Shown here: positions 8,041 to 16,235 of the stretch, piece after piece
How the letters are laid out: each line of letters begins with the position of its first letter
Position numbering within the stretch: position 1 is the first letter of the stretch
Source of the DNA: Actinomycetes bacterium
GTDB lineage: Bacteria > Actinomycetota > Acidimicrobiia > Acidimicrobiales > RAAP-2
Assembly (NCBI GenBank): GCA_021845725.1
Contig: JAJZVL010000014.1
Span: 1-54,630, forward strand
Direction: 5' to 3'
DNA: 54,630 nucleotides
Notes under the pieces: generated by a model
Seen by the model: only the letters and a program-made list of their open reading frames with translations
Databases searched by the model: none
What the model was told of the DNA's origin: nothing
Program-made: the position numbers and the translations under genes

Positions 8041-8929
8041 CGCTCCCGCTCGTCGTGCGGTCGCGGCGAGCCGGCACCACGAGCCGCGCCGCCGCGTAGC
8101 CACCGGCGGCCATGACCATGATGCAGAAGCTGGGCGGGAGGTCCGGGACGAGATAGCTGAGGACGAGGCCTGCCCACATCTCCACGAGAGCGAGGCCGCC
8201 CGAGAGTGCCAGCCCTGCGAAGGGGCGTGCCGTCGAGTGCAAGGCCGTTGCAGCCGGTGCCGTGAGCAGACCCAGCAGCAGTAGGGCGCCGATCGCCTGG
8301 GTGGCCTCTCCTGCGGTCCCTCCGAGCAACGCAAGGAAGACCAGGCCGAGCAGTCGGATCGGCACGCCCCGGGCACCGGCGACGTCGGGGTCGACGGTGA
8401 TGAACAGCAGGGGCCGGGCGAGGATGACGAGCGCCGCGCCCAGCATCACGCCGAGCCCCAGGGCGACGAGCGCCTGGTCGTCCGAGAGACCGAAGATCGA
8501 GCCGAACAGCACGCCGATGCCGCCCGTCGAGTTGGACGTGGCGCGGCTCGTCGTGTAGACGCCGAGGAACAGGACACCCAGCCCGAGGATCCAGGCGAAG
8601 ACATTCCCGATCACGACGTCGTCGGCCCGGCCCCGCGGGCCGAGCAGTCCGATGAGGAGGGCCACGCCCACCGTCCCGACGAACAAGCCGAGCCGGAGAT
8701 CCGCACCGAAGGCGAGCGCCGCCATGGCACCGGTGAAGGCCACGTGACTGAGCGCGTCCCCGGTGAACACCTGGGATCGCAGCACGAGGAAGTACCCGGC
8801 CAGGCCGCTTGCCAGAGCGATGCCCGAGCCGGCGACGAACGCGTGCTGCATGAACGGCTGGGAGAACAGCCCGCCGAGACCCGCGACGGCGAGCAGGTGG
8901 CCGCTTGCCAGAGCCCCGGGCGCGCTCAC
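8030..8929 (-). CDS. Metal ABC transporter permease 2 (TroD/ZnuB-like)
   Basis: A 299-aa integral membrane protein of the ABC-3 family (Mn/Zn/Fe permeases), with about eight hydrophobic segments and the typical stretch around LRSQVFTGDALSHVAFTGA near the N-terminus. The GTG start at 8929 overlaps the stop of permease 1 by 4 bp. The open frame extends upstream through permease 1, but that extension is antisense-like noise with no family similarity. It is the last gene of the metal-uptake operon; together with permease 1 it should form a heterodimeric channel. Confidence 0.85.
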   Translation of the reverse strand: MSAPGALASGHLLAVAGLGGLFSQPFMQHAFVAGSGIALASGLAGYFLVLRSQVFTGDALSHVAFTGAMAALAFGADLRLGLFVGTVGVALLIGLLGPRGRADDVVIGNVFAWILGLGVLFLGVYTTSRATSNSTGGIGVLFGSIFGLSDDQALVALGLGVMLGAALVILARPLLFITVDPDVAGARGVPIRLLGLVFLALLGGTAGEATQAIGALLLLGLLTAPAATALHSTARPFAGLALSGGLALVEMWAGLVLSYLVPDLPPSFCIMVMAAGGYAAARLVVPARRDRTTSGSDAR

Positions 8930-9834
8930 GGTCGCTGCTGGCGATGCCGTCGGCGGCGAGAGCGCTGACGCACCAGCCCAGGAAGGTGCGAGGTGAGGTA
9001 GCCGGCGAACGCGATCGTGGTGATCCAAAAGCCGATGGGGTACGGCGAGTAGTACGAGACGGCGAGCCCTGCCCAGGTGACGACCACGGCGAGTGCAAGG
9101 GTCATCCACAGTCCGAGCGCCGGCCGGCTCGTCAGCTGCTGGACCGTCGCCGCTGGCATCACCAAGAGTGCGAACACGAGCAGCGCCCCGGTCATCTGGC
9201 TGGCACCTGCGGCGGCAAGTCCGAGCAAGAGCAGGAACGCCGCCCCGAGCCCGCGCACCGGCACCCCCCGCGCCGCAGCCATCGCCGGGTCGATCGAGGC
9301 GAACAGGAGCGGCTCCCACAGCACGGCGATCGCCGCCACCGTGACCACGCAGATCACCGCGAGGATCACCACCTCGCCGTTGCTGATGCCGAGGAAGTTC
9401 CCGAAGAGCAAGGCGTCGATGCCGTTCAGGTTTCCCCCGTAGAGACTGGCGAACAGGAACCCGAACCCGAGTAGCAATGCCTGCACGGTTCCCGTGACGG
9501 CGTTCTCGTCGCTGAACGCCCTGCCCGTCGTCGTCGGCACGACGGCGATGAGCACTGCCGCCAAGAAGCAAAAGGTGAAGTACCCGCCGAATGCCGACAG
9601 GCCCACGAGCGTGGCACCAGCCGCCCCGGGGAAGCCGACGACGGCGATCGTGTGGCCGACGAAGCTCTGCCGGCGCAGCACCATGAACCAGCCCACCGCC
9701 GACGCCAGCACGGCGATGGCCGCGCCTGCCCGGAACGCGTTGACCATGAACGGGTACGAGAGGAGGTTGCGCAGGTCGGTGAGCGGGTTCGCCGACAGCC
9801 CGACCACAGGCACGAGGATGGGCGGCACACTCAT
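8926..9834 (-). CDS. Metal ABC transporter permease 1 (TroC/ZnuB-like)
   Basis: A 302-aa ABC-3 family permease with multiple transmembrane helices and the family signature near LRRQSFVGHTIAVVGFPGA. It starts with ATG overlapping the ATPase stop by 4 bp. Two non-identical permeases in one operon match the TroABCD/SitABCD layout rather than single-permease ZnuABC. The C-terminus is strongly basic (RQRSRRRRHRQQ). Confidence 0.86.
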   Translation of the reverse strand: MSVPPILVPVVGLSANPLTDLRNLLSYPFMVNAFRAGAAIAVLASAVGWFMVLRRQSFVGHTIAVVGFPGAAGATLVGLSAFGGYFTFCFLAAVLIAVVPTTTGRAFSDENAVTGTVQALLLGFGFLFASLYGGNLNGIDALLFGNFLGISNGEVVILAVICVVTVAAIAVLWEPLLFASIDPAMAAARGVPVRGLGAAFLLLLGLAAAGASQMTGALLVFALLVMPAATVQQLTSRPALGLWMTLALAVVVTWAGLAVSYYSPYPIGFWITTIAFAGYLTSHLPGLVRQRSRRRRHRQQRP

Positions 9835-10823
9835 GTCGAGCTCGATCCCCTTCCCTCCTCGGGCCGCCGTGCGCCGTCGTGGTGGTGCGCGTCGTGGTGC
9901 GCGTCGTGGTGCGCGTCGTGGTGGTGCGCGTCGTCGAGCGGCTCTCCATGAGGACCGTGGTGATGGTGCGTGACGTCTGGCTCTCCCACGACCACGAGAC
10001 GGCCCTTCGTCGTCCGGATCACCTCGACCGGGGTTCCGTAGAGGCGGGACAGCGTCTGCTCGTTGATGACCTCCTCCGGGGATCCGGAGACGACCTGGCC
10101 CCCGGCGATGTAGACGACGCGGTCGAGCTTTGCGAGGATCGGGTTGACGTCGTGTGCGACGATCATGACGGTCACCCCTTCCCTGCGGCAGATCTCGGCC
10201 ACCAGGTCCGCCACGGCCATCTGGTTGGGGAGGTCGAGGCTCTCGAGCGGCTCGTCGAGCAGTAGCAGGGCCGGCCCGCTCACGAGGGACTGAGCGATGA
10301 GGAGCCGCTGCTGCTCACCTCCTGAGAGCTGTCCGATGGGTCGCCCCGCGTAGGCGTGAGCCCCGACGAGGTCGACCATTTCCTGCACGCGCCGGCGTTC
10401 GTGCCGGTGCCGCTCACGCGCCGCTCGCCTGAGGGGGAGGGAAACCCCGAAACGGGTCCCGGTCAGGCCGAGGCGGACCAGGTCGACCCCTCGGATGCGT
10501 ATCGAGGCGTCGAAGTTCCGGCGCTGCGGCAGGTAGCCGATCCGGTCGTTGTGCATGCCTGGCGGGTCGCCAAGCACCTGGACGGAGCCTGCCGCCAGCG
10601 TCTGGGCGCCCAGGATCACCTGGAGCATCGTGGACTTGCCCACCCCGTTGGGGCCGAGCACTGCGACGAACTCCCCCGCACGTACGTCCAAGTTGGCCCT
10701 GCTCCACAAGGTCCTCTCCCCGACCCTGACAGCAGCGTCCTCGAGGCGCACGACCTGGGCACCGTCGCCGGCCGGCGCCCGGACTGTGGCATGCCTCGTC
10801 GATTCTCCGTGCTCCGTCGTCAT
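9831..10823 (-). CDS. Metal ABC transporter ATP-binding protein with His-rich tail
   Basis: A 330-aa ABC ATPase of the manganese/zinc class. Walker A is GPNGVGKST, the signature is LSGGEQQR and Walker B is LLLLDEP, with the switch His in IVAHDVN. The first ~265 residues are a normal nucleotide-binding domain. The last ~45 form a low-complexity tail rich in His and Asp built from DAHH units, likely able to bind the transported metal as sensor or buffer. The start was chosen at 10823, where ATGA overlaps the binding-protein stop, because homology begins shortly after and the longer open frame upstream has none. Confidence 0.88.
   Translation of the reverse strand: MTTEHGESTRHATVRAPAGDGAQVVRLEDAAVRVGERTLWSRANLDVRAGEFVAVLGPNGVGKSTMLQVILGAQTLAAGSVQVLGDPPGMHNDRIGYLPQRRNFDASIRIRGVDLVRLGLTGTRFGVSLPLRRAARERHRHERRRVQEMVDLVGAHAYAGRPIGQLSGGEQQRLLIAQSLVSGPALLLLDEPLESLDLPNQMAVADLVAEICRREGVTVMIVAHDVNPILAKLDRVVYIAGGQVVSGSPEEVINEQTLSRLYGTPVEVIRTTKGRLVVVGEPDVTHHHHGPHGEPLDDAHHHDAHHDAHHDAHHHDGARRPEEGRGSSST
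9882..9932. repeat. 12-bp tandem repeat coding for a His-rich tail
   Basis: Four copies of GTGGTGCGCGTC (plus-strand reading) with a 3-bp insertion before the fourth. On the minus strand each unit encodes Asp-Ala-His-His at the C-terminus of the metal-transport ATPase. Units are identical, suggesting recent slippage and possible length variation between strains. Confidence 0.85.
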
Positions 10824-11803
10824 CCCTGCCGCCCTTCGGCCCGGGCGAGCGCCGAGGCGATGTGTCGCAGCTCTCTCACTTGCCAGGCCTGGAACGTGGC
10901 ATCGGCCGGTGCCAGGGTCTCGGTGACGGGGACCACGGGGATGTGCTCGGCATGGCACTCTTCCACCTGCGCCGTCACATCGGGGGTCGCGTTCTGGATG
11001 TTGTAGATGTAGATCTTGATCTCCCTCCGACGGATCTGGCTGTCGATGGTCGCCTTCTCCGCCGCCGTCGGCTCGTTCCCCTCGCTCACGGCGTTCAAGA
11101 ACCCGAGGGGCGTGATGAGGTCGAGACGCAGCGCGCGTGCCAACGGCACCATGATGCTCTCCGAAGCACCGACCGGGGTTCCTGCATACCTGCGAACGAT
11201 CATCGAGATGATGGAGTGATAGGGAGCCAGGGCTTTCGTCTCGAACTGCTTCTCCTGGCGCGCGAAGTAGCCGGCGGCTCTCGGGTCGATGCGCTCGTAA
11301 TCGGCCGTGATCTGCTGGATCACCCGGGTCACGTCGGAAGGGTCGTACCATCGGTGGGGGTTGCCGCCTGGGCGGATGCCGAGCAGGTTGCCCACGTCGA
11401 GGACCGTTTGGTTCTTCGTCTGGTCAGAGCCGACCAGCGTCGTCGCCCATGGGTCGTACCCGATCCCGTTGACGATGACGAGCTGGGCGGTTGCGATCAC
11501 CCGAGCGTCGGCTGCCGTGGGCTCGTACTCGTGGGGGTCCGTATTGGGGTTGGTGATGATGCTGATGACGCGCGCCCGGTCGCCACCCAGCTGCGCCGCG
11601 ATGCTGCCCCAGAAGTTCTCCGCTGCCACGACCGAGACGCGGCCTCCCGGTGCCGGCAGGGCAACGCTCGGACCGAGCGAGCACGCCGAGAGCAGGAGGG
11701 CGCACATGGCTGCTGCCGCCGCTCCGGGCAACCGCCGTCGTCTGGATGCGGTGGAGCGGCGTGCGGCTGTCTGGACCACGTGGGCGAAGCGAGCCATCGT
11801 CAT
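10820..11803 (-). CDS. Metal-binding lipoprotein of the zinc/manganese ABC transporter
   Basis: A 327-aa solute-binding protein of the ZnuA/TroA (cluster A-I) family. It begins with a basic region and hydrophobic stretch ending in the lipobox LLSAC (Cys41), so it is membrane-anchored outside the cell. Likely metal ligands are the His in DPHEYEP and the His in NPHRWYDP. The third family position appears as Glu in GASESIM rather than His, which in this family is more typical of manganese or iron binding than of zinc; this alignment is by eye. It is the first gene of the operon and overlaps the ATPase by 4 bp. Confidence 0.85.
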   Translation of the reverse strand: MTMARFAHVVQTAARRSTASRRRRLPGAAAAAMCALLLSACSLGPSVALPAPGGRVSVVAAENFWGSIAAQLGGDRARVISIITNPNTDPHEYEPTAADARVIATAQLVIVNGIGYDPWATTLVGSDQTKNQTVLDVGNLLGIRPGGNPHRWYDPSDVTRVIQQITADYERIDPRAAGYFARQEKQFETKALAPYHSIISMIVRRYAGTPVGASESIMVPLARALRLDLITPLGFLNAVSEGNEPTAAEKATIDSQIRRREIKIYIYNIQNATPDVTAQVEECHAEHIPVVPVTETLAPADATFQAWQVRELRHIASALARAEGRQG

Positions 11804-12094
11804 CAGTTTGGCGGTCGACGCCGCGGCGGTCCGACCCTGCCACCCAGGCGACGGCCAAGGAGGCGCGACGAGATGAATGCGAAGGTCATTGGAGCCGGGC
11901 GTCGCCGAGGAGGCGAGTCGTCGGGAACGCAGGGGAGCAGGTGCACGAGGGCGTGGTGCCCGGCGCCGGGTTCGTCGCCCTCCACGAGGCCCCGGACGCC
12001 AGCGCGGCCCGAGTACGATCTACGACGCTCAACCCGGGCCCCCGGGCCCCCGGGCCCCCGGGCCTCTGCGCCGAGCCGAAGACGAGGAGCCACC
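11804..12094. promoter_or_regulatory. Divergent intergenic region between metal transporter and methyltransferase
   Basis: This 291-bp gap must hold promoters for both directions. Near the transporter side, 11873-11889 carries a weak dyad (ATGA, 9 bp, TCAT) that could be a Zur/MntR-type site, but it does not match a consensus well. The methyltransferase side has the CCCGGGCC repeat. No convincing gene lies here. Confidence 0.3.
12033..12064. repeat. 8-bp tandem repeat CCCGGGCC x4
   Basis: Four perfect copies of CCCGGGCC, itself nearly palindromic, lie about 30 bp before the methyltransferase start. It could fold strongly in the mRNA leader or be a simple slippage tract. Confidence 0.8.
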
Positions 12095-12976
12095 GTGACG
12101 ACCAATGCCCCGGCAGCCTGCTCGGCGAACGAGGAGCAGGAGCGGTTCTGGAACGGCGTGGCCGGGCCGCTGTGGGTGGCGGCGGAGGAGGAGACCGAGC
12201 GTCACACCGGTCCCTTCGGTGCGGCGGCCCTCGTGGTCGCGGAGCCGACGGCGGGCGAGGCGGCCCTCGACGTCGGCTGCGGCTGCGGTGCGACCACGAT
12301 CGCGCTGGCAACCGCAGTCGGTGCGGGTGGCAGCGTGCTCGGCGTGGATCTGAGCGCCGCGATGCTCGCCCGGGCCGGAGAGCGGGCTGCTGCGAATGGG
12401 ATGTCGCAGGTCCGGTTCCGCCGGGCCGATGCCCAGGTCGCCGATCTCGGATGCGGCTCCTTCAACCTCGTGTTCAGCCGGTTCGGCGTCATGTTCTTCG
12501 CCGATCCCTCCGCTGCGTTCGCCAACCTGCGGCGGTCGCTGCATCCCCGGGGCCGGATGGTGTTCGCCTGCTGGCAGGCTCCTTCTGCCAACCCCTGGAT
12601 GGCAGTCGTGAACCGCGGCGCTGCCCGGATCTTCTCGCTGGAGCCGCCGTCCCATGACGCCCCGGGGCCCTTTGCACTGTGCGATCCGGACCGCCTCGGC
12701 GCTGTCCTGCGGGCTGGAGGCTTCTCTGCGGTCGAGATCACCGAGCACGTAGAGCAGCTGCACCTCGGTGCCGGGCAGCCGGTCGAGGGCTGGCTTCACC
12801 AGCGCCTTCTCATGGGTCCGGCCCGCGCCGCCTATCTCGACGCAGGGTCCGGACGCCAGCGCGAGGTGCGTGCCGTGCTCGCCGACGAGCTCGCTGCGTA
12901 CGGGGTCGACGGCGAAGATCCCGAGAGCGGGTTCGTCATGGACGCTGCAGCGTGGATCGTGGAGGCTCGCCCCTGA
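12095..12976 (+). CDS. Class I SAM-dependent methyltransferase
   Basis: A 293-aa methyltransferase of unknown substrate. The Rossmann SAM site is clear: LDVGCGCGATTIALA (motif I) followed by VLGVDLSAAML (acidic loop), then a DLGCGSFNLVFSRFGVMFF segment. The GTG start at 12095 follows an AGGAG at a good distance; the open frame extends upstream antisense to the metal transporter, which is noise. It faces away from the metal operon and may be followed by the small membrane protein, but a 62-bp gap separates them. The C-terminal ~100 residues resemble those of UbiE-like small-molecule methyltransferases. Confidence 0.85.
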   Translation: MTTNAPAACSANEEQERFWNGVAGPLWVAAEEETERHTGPFGAAALVVAEPTAGEAALDVGCGCGATTIALATAVGAGGSVLGVDLSAAMLARAGERAAANGMSQVRFRRADAQVADLGCGSFNLVFSRFGVMFFADPSAAFANLRRSLHPRGRMVFACWQAPSANPWMAVVNRGAARIFSLEPPSHDAPGPFALCDPDRLGAVLRAGGFSAVEITEHVEQLHLGAGQPVEGWLHQRLLMGPARAAYLDAGSGRQREVRAVLADELAAYGVDGEDPESGFVMDAAAWIVEARP

Positions 12977-13038
12977 ACGCCCGGCTCCGCAGGGCTGCGA
13001 GGGCCGCGGTCTGGTGTCGAGGGGCTAACCTCACGTCT

Positions 13039-13278
13039 GTGTCGTGCACTGCCAGCCGCCTGCTCATCGCGGCGTTCGCGGCCTACCTCCTCGGGAGCCT
13101 CTTGCACGACGCGGTGGTGACGTGGGCGATCGTCGCGGTGGCGGTCGCCGCAGCGCTCGGATGGACCCGCTGGCGAGGGTCGGGCGGCCGCTCGCTGGGT
13201 CACTGCGGACCCCGATGCGCGACCCGGCGGGGCGCGGACGCGCACGCCGAGGCATCTCAGCTGGAGGAGGTCGAGTGA
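13039..13278 (+). CDS. Small membrane protein, unknown function
   Basis: A 79-aa product from a GTG start. The first ~45 residues form one or two hydrophobic helices (LLIAAFAAYLLGSLLHDAVV and the next stretch) and the rest is a short basic, Cys-containing tail (LGHCGPRCATRR). The stop overlaps the GTG start of the DsrE-family gene by 4 bp, the main support for it being real. It may anchor or partner the DsrE protein. I recognise no family. Confidence 0.5.
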   Translation: MSCTASRLLIAAFAAYLLGSLLHDAVVTWAIVAVAVAAALGWTRWRGSGGRSLGHCGPRCATRRGADAHAEASQLEEVE

Positions 13279-13619
13279 GCACGAGCCATCCGCAGGCCAA
13301 GGTGGCGTTCCTGATCGTGAGCGACGACCCTGCAAGGGCGATTCCCGGCCTGGTGATGGCCGCACGCATGAAGGTCAATCGCGGCACCGACGTTCGCGTG
13401 CTGTTCTTCGGTCCGGGTGTGAAGCTGGCAGGCAGTGGGGCGGTGGATGAACAGCTCGAGGCACTCAGCGCCGCGGGCGTCGGAGCCAGGGCCTGCGCGG
13501 CCAACGTCGAGCAGTACGGGCTCGCCGAGGAGATGGGCGCTCGCCCGGTGGGCTTGCTCGCTGCGGGGGCAGAGGTCGAGGACTACGCGCGCCAGGGCTA
13601 TACGGTGCTCAGCTTCTGA
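13275..13619 (+). CDS. DsrE/DsrF-family protein
   Basis: A 114-aa DsrE-like protein. Family members handle sulfur on a conserved Cys or act as small regulators. Recognisable parts are the start KVAFLIVSDDPARAIPGLVM, the strand VRVLFFGPGVKL and the end GAEVEDYARQGYTVLSF. A Cys in ARACAANVEQYG is at the position often conserved in this subgroup. It is coupled to the small membrane protein by a GTGA overlap. A role in sulfur trafficking is plausible but not shown. Confidence 0.75.
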   Translation: MSTSHPQAKVAFLIVSDDPARAIPGLVMAARMKVNRGTDVRVLFFGPGVKLAGSGAVDEQLEALSAAGVGARACAANVEQYGLAEEMGARPVGLLAAGAEVEDYARQGYTVLSF

Positions 13620-13664
13620 TCCTGACCGTGCAACCAGCGGTGTCGACGACGGGGTGACGGACCT

Positions 13665-14132
13665 GTGAGCAGCGCATCGGAGGATCCAGAGGGATCATCG
13701 GACGAGACGGCGGGCGGGCTCCTCGACGAATCGCAGTGGCCGATCACCGGCTTGCACCACGTGCGGATCCCGGTGAGCGACTCGTGGGCGAGCCGGGACT
13801 GGTACTCGACCGTGCTCGGCTTCGTCCCTGTGCTGGACTTCGAAGAGGAGCTTGGTCCCACCGGCGTCGTGCTCCGCCACCCGATCGGCCTCGTGGTGGG
13901 CCTGCACCAGGACCCGGCCAGGGCCGTCTCGCTTCGGGGCTTCGCCGTGCTCAGCCTGGCCGTCGCGGACCGTCAACAGCTCGAGCAGTGGGCCGATCAT
14001 CTCGATACGCGCACGATCCCGCACGGGTCGGTCCGAGAGGGTCATCTTGGCCCATACATCGAGGTGCCAGACCCCGATGGGATCATCGTCCGGTTCCACA
14101 GCGGCCCCGCGCCCTACTCCGAGGAGGCATGA
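13665..14132 (+). CDS. VOC-family (glyoxalase/dioxygenase fold) protein
   Basis: A 155-aa single-module vicinal-oxygen-chelate protein. After ~25 variable residues come the first metal-ligand His (LHHVRIPVSD), a central His (VVGLHQD) and the final Glu (YIEVPDPDG), the usual His/His/Glu set. Substrate cannot be told: family members are glyoxalases, epimerases, dioxygenases or resistance proteins. It starts with GTG 45 bp after the DsrE gene and probably belongs to the same transcript. Confidence 0.8.
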   Translation: MSSASEDPEGSSDETAGGLLDESQWPITGLHHVRIPVSDSWASRDWYSTVLGFVPVLDFEEELGPTGVVLRHPIGLVVGLHQDPARAVSLRGFAVLSLAVADRQQLEQWADHLDTRTIPHGSVREGHLGPYIEVPDPDGIIVRFHSGPAPYSEEA

Positions 14133-14238
14133 GGTCGGGTCCGGGCGACTGCGCGCCGCAGAGTCCGCACGGTCTTTCTCGCGGGCAGATCGGGCTCGGG
14201 CCTGCAGACGCACATGGTCCCCCGAGGCAGAGCGCGGA

Positions 14239-14541
14239 TCAGGGCTTGAACGCGCAGCCGTCCCAGAAGGCCGCCGGGCGCTTGCGGGCGAGCCCGCGAA
14301 GTTCGAGCACGAGCTCGTCTGGACGGCCGTGCGCCGTCTTGAAGCGCACGGTGATCGGGAGACCGGCGTCGTCGACGGGCTCGTAGCTCGCGGCGTCCTC
14401 GGGTCGATCGGTGGATGCGTCGAGCAGCGTCAGCGGGCCGTGGCAGCACTGGTGCCGTGTCGAGCGAACCCACAAGGTGCCGCCGTGCGCCATGACGTAG
14501 TCGCACACCGCGGCGTCAGCCGTCACCTTCACGCGCTCCAT
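14239..14541 (-). CDS. Conserved hypothetical Cys-containing protein
   Basis: A 100-aa protein convergent with the VOC gene. Conserved-looking features are an adjacent Cys pair in RHQCCHGPLTLLDA, an acidic middle and the C-terminal signature RPAAFWDGCAFKP. I recall unnamed actinobacterial proteins with the same layout but no characterised function. The frame extends upstream to 14754, but that part lies on the ABC pseudogene, so the ATG at 14541 is chosen. The three well-placed cysteines could bind a metal or cluster. Confidence 0.55.
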   Translation of the reverse strand: MERVKVTADAAVCDYVMAHGGTLWVRSTRHQCCHGPLTLLDASTDRPEDAASYEPVDDAGLPITVRFKTAHGRPDELVLELRGLARKRPAAFWDGCAFKP

Positions 14542-14599
14542 CGTAAGGCTGCGTCGCAGCTCCGAGGCGCAGCAGAGGGTGCCGCAACGGCAGGCCCCG

Positions 14600-15418
14600 A
14601 GAGAGCCCACCACGGCGGGCATCCTCACCACGAGGGTCGTACCGACGTCGGGACGTGCGATCGTAGGCGGGGTCGACGTGGCCAAGCACCCGGCGCTCGC
14701 CAAGCAGCTGAGCGGGATCGTCTCGCAGCAGAACACGCTCGACCGCCAGCTCACCGTGTGGGAGAACCTGTACTTCCACGGCTGTCTGTTCGGGATGGGC
14801 GCGACGGCATCCCGGAGTACCGCCAGCGCACTTCTCTAGCAGTTCCAGCTCGAGAAGTGGGAGGGAGCCTCCGTCTACGCCCTCTCCGGGGGGATCGCGC
14901 AGCGGCTGATGGTGGCCAGAGCGATCTTCCACCGGCCGGCGGTGCTGATCCTCGACGAACCGACGGCTGATCTCGATCCGCAGAGCCGCCTGGCGCTCTG
15001 GGAGATCCTCGAAAGGCTGGACGACGAGGGCCAGACCATCCTGATCACCACCCACTACATGGAGGAAGCCGACAAGCTCTGCGACCGGGTCGCCATCATG
15101 GACCACGGCAGGCTCCTCGCCCTCGACACGCCTGATGCGTTGAAGCGCGGGATCGGTGCGGACACCGTCGTGGCGGTGCGCTCGACCGGTGACCTCGCTG
15201 TGCTCGGAGACCTCCTCAGCCGTGAGGTCCCCGGCGTCACGCGTACGCGCGTCGCCGAGAGGATGCTCCAGCTGCACGTGAGCGGCGAGCACCGGCTCGT
15301 CCCAGAGATCGTCCTCGCCGCCGAGCGCCACGGCTTCGACCTCATGGACCTGTCGACCGCAGAGCCGAGCCTCCAGACGGTGTTCATCACCCTCACTGGG
15401 AGGGAATTGCGGGACTGA
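14600..15418 (+). pseudogene. Decayed ABC-2 exporter ATPase (DrrA-like)
   Basis: Similarity to drug/daunorubicin-type ABC-2 ATPases starts abruptly at ILTTRVVPTSGRAI: the N-terminal ~40 residues with Walker A are gone. An in-frame TAG at 14837-14839 then falls just before QFQLEKWEGASVYALSGG, where homologues usually have Glu (one GAG-to-TAG change). Beyond the stop the signature LSGGIAQR, Walker B VLILDEPT, the switch His and the C-terminal domain are intact to 15418. An internal ATG at 14909 could make a fragment, but without Walker A it could not bind ATP properly. It abuts the permease pseudogene. Confidence 0.8.
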
Positions 15419-16143
15419 TGGCAGTGACGCCGGACAGGCCAGCAGCGGCAACTGCGGTAGCTGGGCCGAACGGGTTCGACCATTCCGTCCCCGTCCACCT
15501 GCGGTCCGTCGTCGCCGCGAGCTACACCGCCCTCGCGGCCCTGCTGCTCAGCGACCTCCTGGTGCTCTGGCGGGGCAAGTGGATCTTCGTGCTCCGCACG
15601 ATCATCCAGCCGTTCCTGCTGTGATTCGTGTTCCTCTACGTCTTTCCCAAGATCGGGCAAGGCATCGGAGGCAGGGGAGCCGCAGCTGAGTCCGCCTTCG
15701 CGACCATCCTGGTTCCCGGCGTGGCGGGCATCTCCATCATGTTCCAGGGAGTGCAGTCGATTGCCCTGAACATGGCCCAGGAGTTCGGCTTCACGAGGGA
15801 GATCGAGGACAGAGTGCAGGCGCCCTGCCCGATCTGGCTCGTGGCGATCGCCAAAGTGCTCTCCGGCTCCGTCCAGGGCGCGCTGTCCGCGGCCATCGTC
15901 CTCCCGATCGCCGACGTCGTCCACGCCGCCGTTGTCCACGCACACCTCGACTTGCACTGGTGGATCGTGCTGACGCTGGTGCTGCTCAATTCCCTCATCT
16001 ACGTCACCGAGGGCATGCGCCGCGCTGCGTTCACCTCGTTCCCGCACATGCACCTCTACGTCGTCTACCCGGTCCTGACGGGCTTTGCCGCGGCTCTCCT
16101 CGCGATCGGCCTGCGCAACTTCCGGCGGCGCGTCCTGAGCTGA
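15418..16143 (+). pseudogene. Decayed ABC-2 type permease
   Basis: The start is coupled to the ATPase remnant. The first 68 codons include TM1 (VLRTIIQPFLL), then an in-frame TGA at 15622-15624 interrupts, and the same frame resumes at FVFLYVFPKIGQ to 16143. A further block seems deleted inside: homologues have about 50 residues between the segment here reading IVLTLVLL and the conserved NSLIYVTEG; that estimate is from memory of the family. The C-terminus LRNFRRRVLS is typical. With the ATPase it forms a dead exporter locus. Confidence 0.78.
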
Positions 16144-16190
16144 CCTCGTGCCGTAACCCAGGGAGCCAACGTCGATGCCTCCAGTGCACC

Positions 16191-16230
16191 TTGACTCACG
16201 GACACTACGTTCAGTAGGCTTCTGATCAAA
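16191..16230 (+). promoter_or_regulatory. Candidate promoter and operator of the molybdoenzyme operon
   Basis: TTGACT (16191-16196), 18 bp, TAGGCT (16215-16220) resembles a sigma-70-type promoter. TGATCAAA at 16223-16230 lies over the expected transcription start and is shared with two promoters of the catabolic island. Transcription from here would leave almost no leader for the ATG at 16236, favouring a downstream start. Confidence 0.45.
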
Positions 16231-16235
16231 GATCC

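Noticed and set aside
8030-9949. Single 639-aa fusion of a second permease with upstream sequence
   Set aside because: Only residues after the GTG at 8929 match ABC-3 permeases; the upstream part is an out-of-frame shadow of permease 1, which has its own proper frame.
14579-16143. Stop-codon recoding (selenocysteine or pyrrolysine) in the ABC genes
   Set aside because: The two stops differ (TAG, TGA), neither sits at a catalytic position, and both genes have other disabling losses.
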